Positions 4,925-5,657 of a DNA stretch of 5,657 nt are shown here, in pieces. Location: assembly GCA_903922535.1 (NCBI GenBank), contig CAIXUF010000664.1:1-5657 (forward strand), in the 5' to 3' direction. The position numbers and the translations under genes are program-made. The stretch comes from Candidatus Hydrogenedentota bacterium (GTDB lineage Bacteria > Hydrogenedentota > Hydrogenedentia > Hydrogenedentiales > CAITNO01). The notes below the pieces were generated by a model. That model worked only from the letters and a program-made list of their open reading frames with translations, searched no databases and was not told where the DNA came from. The number at the start of each line of letters is the position of its first letter. Within the stretch, counting starts at the first letter, position 1.

Positions 4925-5657
4925 TCAGGCATCCATCCGCTGAAGGCATTCCAGCACCAGCGCCGAAAGCTTGGGCTCGGCGGCGTTTGCCACCGCGATG
5001 ATCTTCTCAATGTTGGCCGGTTGAAGTGCGTCTGGAAGACACTCGTCCGTGATGGCTGAAAAGCCCAGCACCCGCAGTCCCGCATGCACCGCCACAATCA
5101 CCTCGGGCACCGTACTCATGCCGACCGCGTCGGCGCCGATGAACCGGAGGAACCGGTATTCCGCCCGTGTTTCCAGGCAGGGCCCCGTGACGGCCACATA
5201 AACGCCCCGCTGCAGCCGGATGCCCGACTTGAGTGCAGCCGCTTCGGCCAAATCGATGAGCGCGCGGGAATAGGGTTCGGACATGTCGGGGAAGCGGGGG
5301 CCGAGCGCGTCGTCGTTGGGGCCGATGAGCGGATTGTCGCCCATCAGGTTGATGTGGTCCGTAATCACCATCAGGTCGCCCGACTGAAACTGCGGGTTCA
5401 TGCCGCCCGCCGCGTTGGACACGATCAGGGTGTGAACGCCCAGCGCCCTGGCCACGCGCACGGGGAAGGTCACCTGCTGCAGAGAATAACCCTCGTAGCG
5501 GTGAAAACGGCCGGACAGGGCCACCACGTTCTTTCCGGCCAGCCGCCCCAGAATCAATTCACCGGCGTGGGTGTCCACGGTGGAGGTGGGGAAATGGGGG
5601 ATATCCTCGTAGGATATGCGCGCGACCGCCTCAATCTTGTCGCCGAGCAGGCCCAGC
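4925..5657 (-). CDS. Purine nucleoside phosphorylase, inosine/guanosine type, N-terminus outside the window
   Basis: This enzyme cleaves purine (deoxy)nucleosides with phosphate to a free base and ribose 1-phosphate, in purine salvage. About 243 C-terminal residues are present; roughly 30 N-terminal residues, including most of the GSGLG phosphate loop, lie beyond 5657. Seen: [12 protein letters not shown], then [20 protein letters not shown] with the phosphate-binding Arg and His, NAAGGMNP with the base-site Asn, GPCLETRAE with the catalytic-site Glu, and [16 protein letters not shown]. These match the trimeric PNP family (human PNP, bacterial PunA). The Asn that contacts O6/N7 in human PNP (Asn243, in ITNKV) is replaced by Asp (codon 5047-5045) in ITDECLPD, which could affect base preference. 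The GTG at 5578-5576 is internal; the frame runs on unbroken to the edge. It appears to be a separate unit from the operon downstream. Confidence 0.94.
   Translation of the reverse strand, partial: LGLLGDKIEAVARISYEDIPHFPTSTVDTHAGELILGRLAGKNVVALSGRFHRYEGYSLQQVTFPVRVARALGVHTLIVSNAAGGMNPQFQSGDLMVITDHINLMGDNPLIGPNDDALGPRFPDMSEPYSRALIDLAEAAALKSGIRLQRGVYVAVTGPCLETRAEYRFLRFIGADAVGMSTVPEVIVAVHAGLRVLGFSAITDECLPDALQPANIEKIIAVANAAEPKLSALVLECLQRMDA

Overview
The window is a GC-rich bacterial segment. All confidently called genes lie on the minus strand and read right to left. Gene content suggests a free-living bacterium that makes isoprenoids by the non-mevalonate (MEP) route. A URO-D-like protein with a methyltransferase-type zinc motif, and a purine nucleoside phosphorylase with an ITDxCLPD motif, recall planctomycete/verrucomicrobial/lentisphaeral or similar uncultured lineages. 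That placement is inference only.

Right side (4925-5657): the C-terminal ~243 residues of an inosine/guanosine-type purine nucleoside phosphorylase, cut by the window edge. About 100 bases of AT-richer spacer follow, with a plausible promoter reading leftward.

Middle (651-4722): a compact five-gene operon, in order of transcription. (1) A membrane-anchored PIN-TRAM protein of the YacL family. (2) ispD and (3) ispF, the third and fifth steps of the MEP pathway. (4) A class I SAM-dependent methyltransferase. (5) A uroporphyrinogen-decarboxylase-fold protein with a His-X-Cys...Cys zinc motif like cobamide-dependent methyltransferases. Three junctions are 4-base stop/start overlaps (GTGA, ATGA, GTGA) and the fourth is a 4-base gap, so translation is probably coupled. 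The order yacL-ispD-ispF also occurs in Bacillus subtilis; the last two genes are lineage-specific additions.

Left side (1-650): no confident complete gene. It holds a run of GC-rich hairpins (about 150-305), a near-palindrome (360-375) and a striking 21-bp tandem array (424-633) that ends 17 bases before the stop of the last operon gene. The array reads in one plus frame as an acidic, aromatic heptad repeat, and the frame runs antisense into the operon gene. At the far left edge, bases 62 to 1 on the minus strand encode the first ~20 residues of a protein resembling the start of ISAzo13-type transposases. A promoter with a consensus -35 box lies just upstream, so an insertion sequence probably begins here and continues outside the window.

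No CRISPR array, tRNA or rRNA was seen. The most unusual feature is the heptad-encoding array at the convergent end of the operon.
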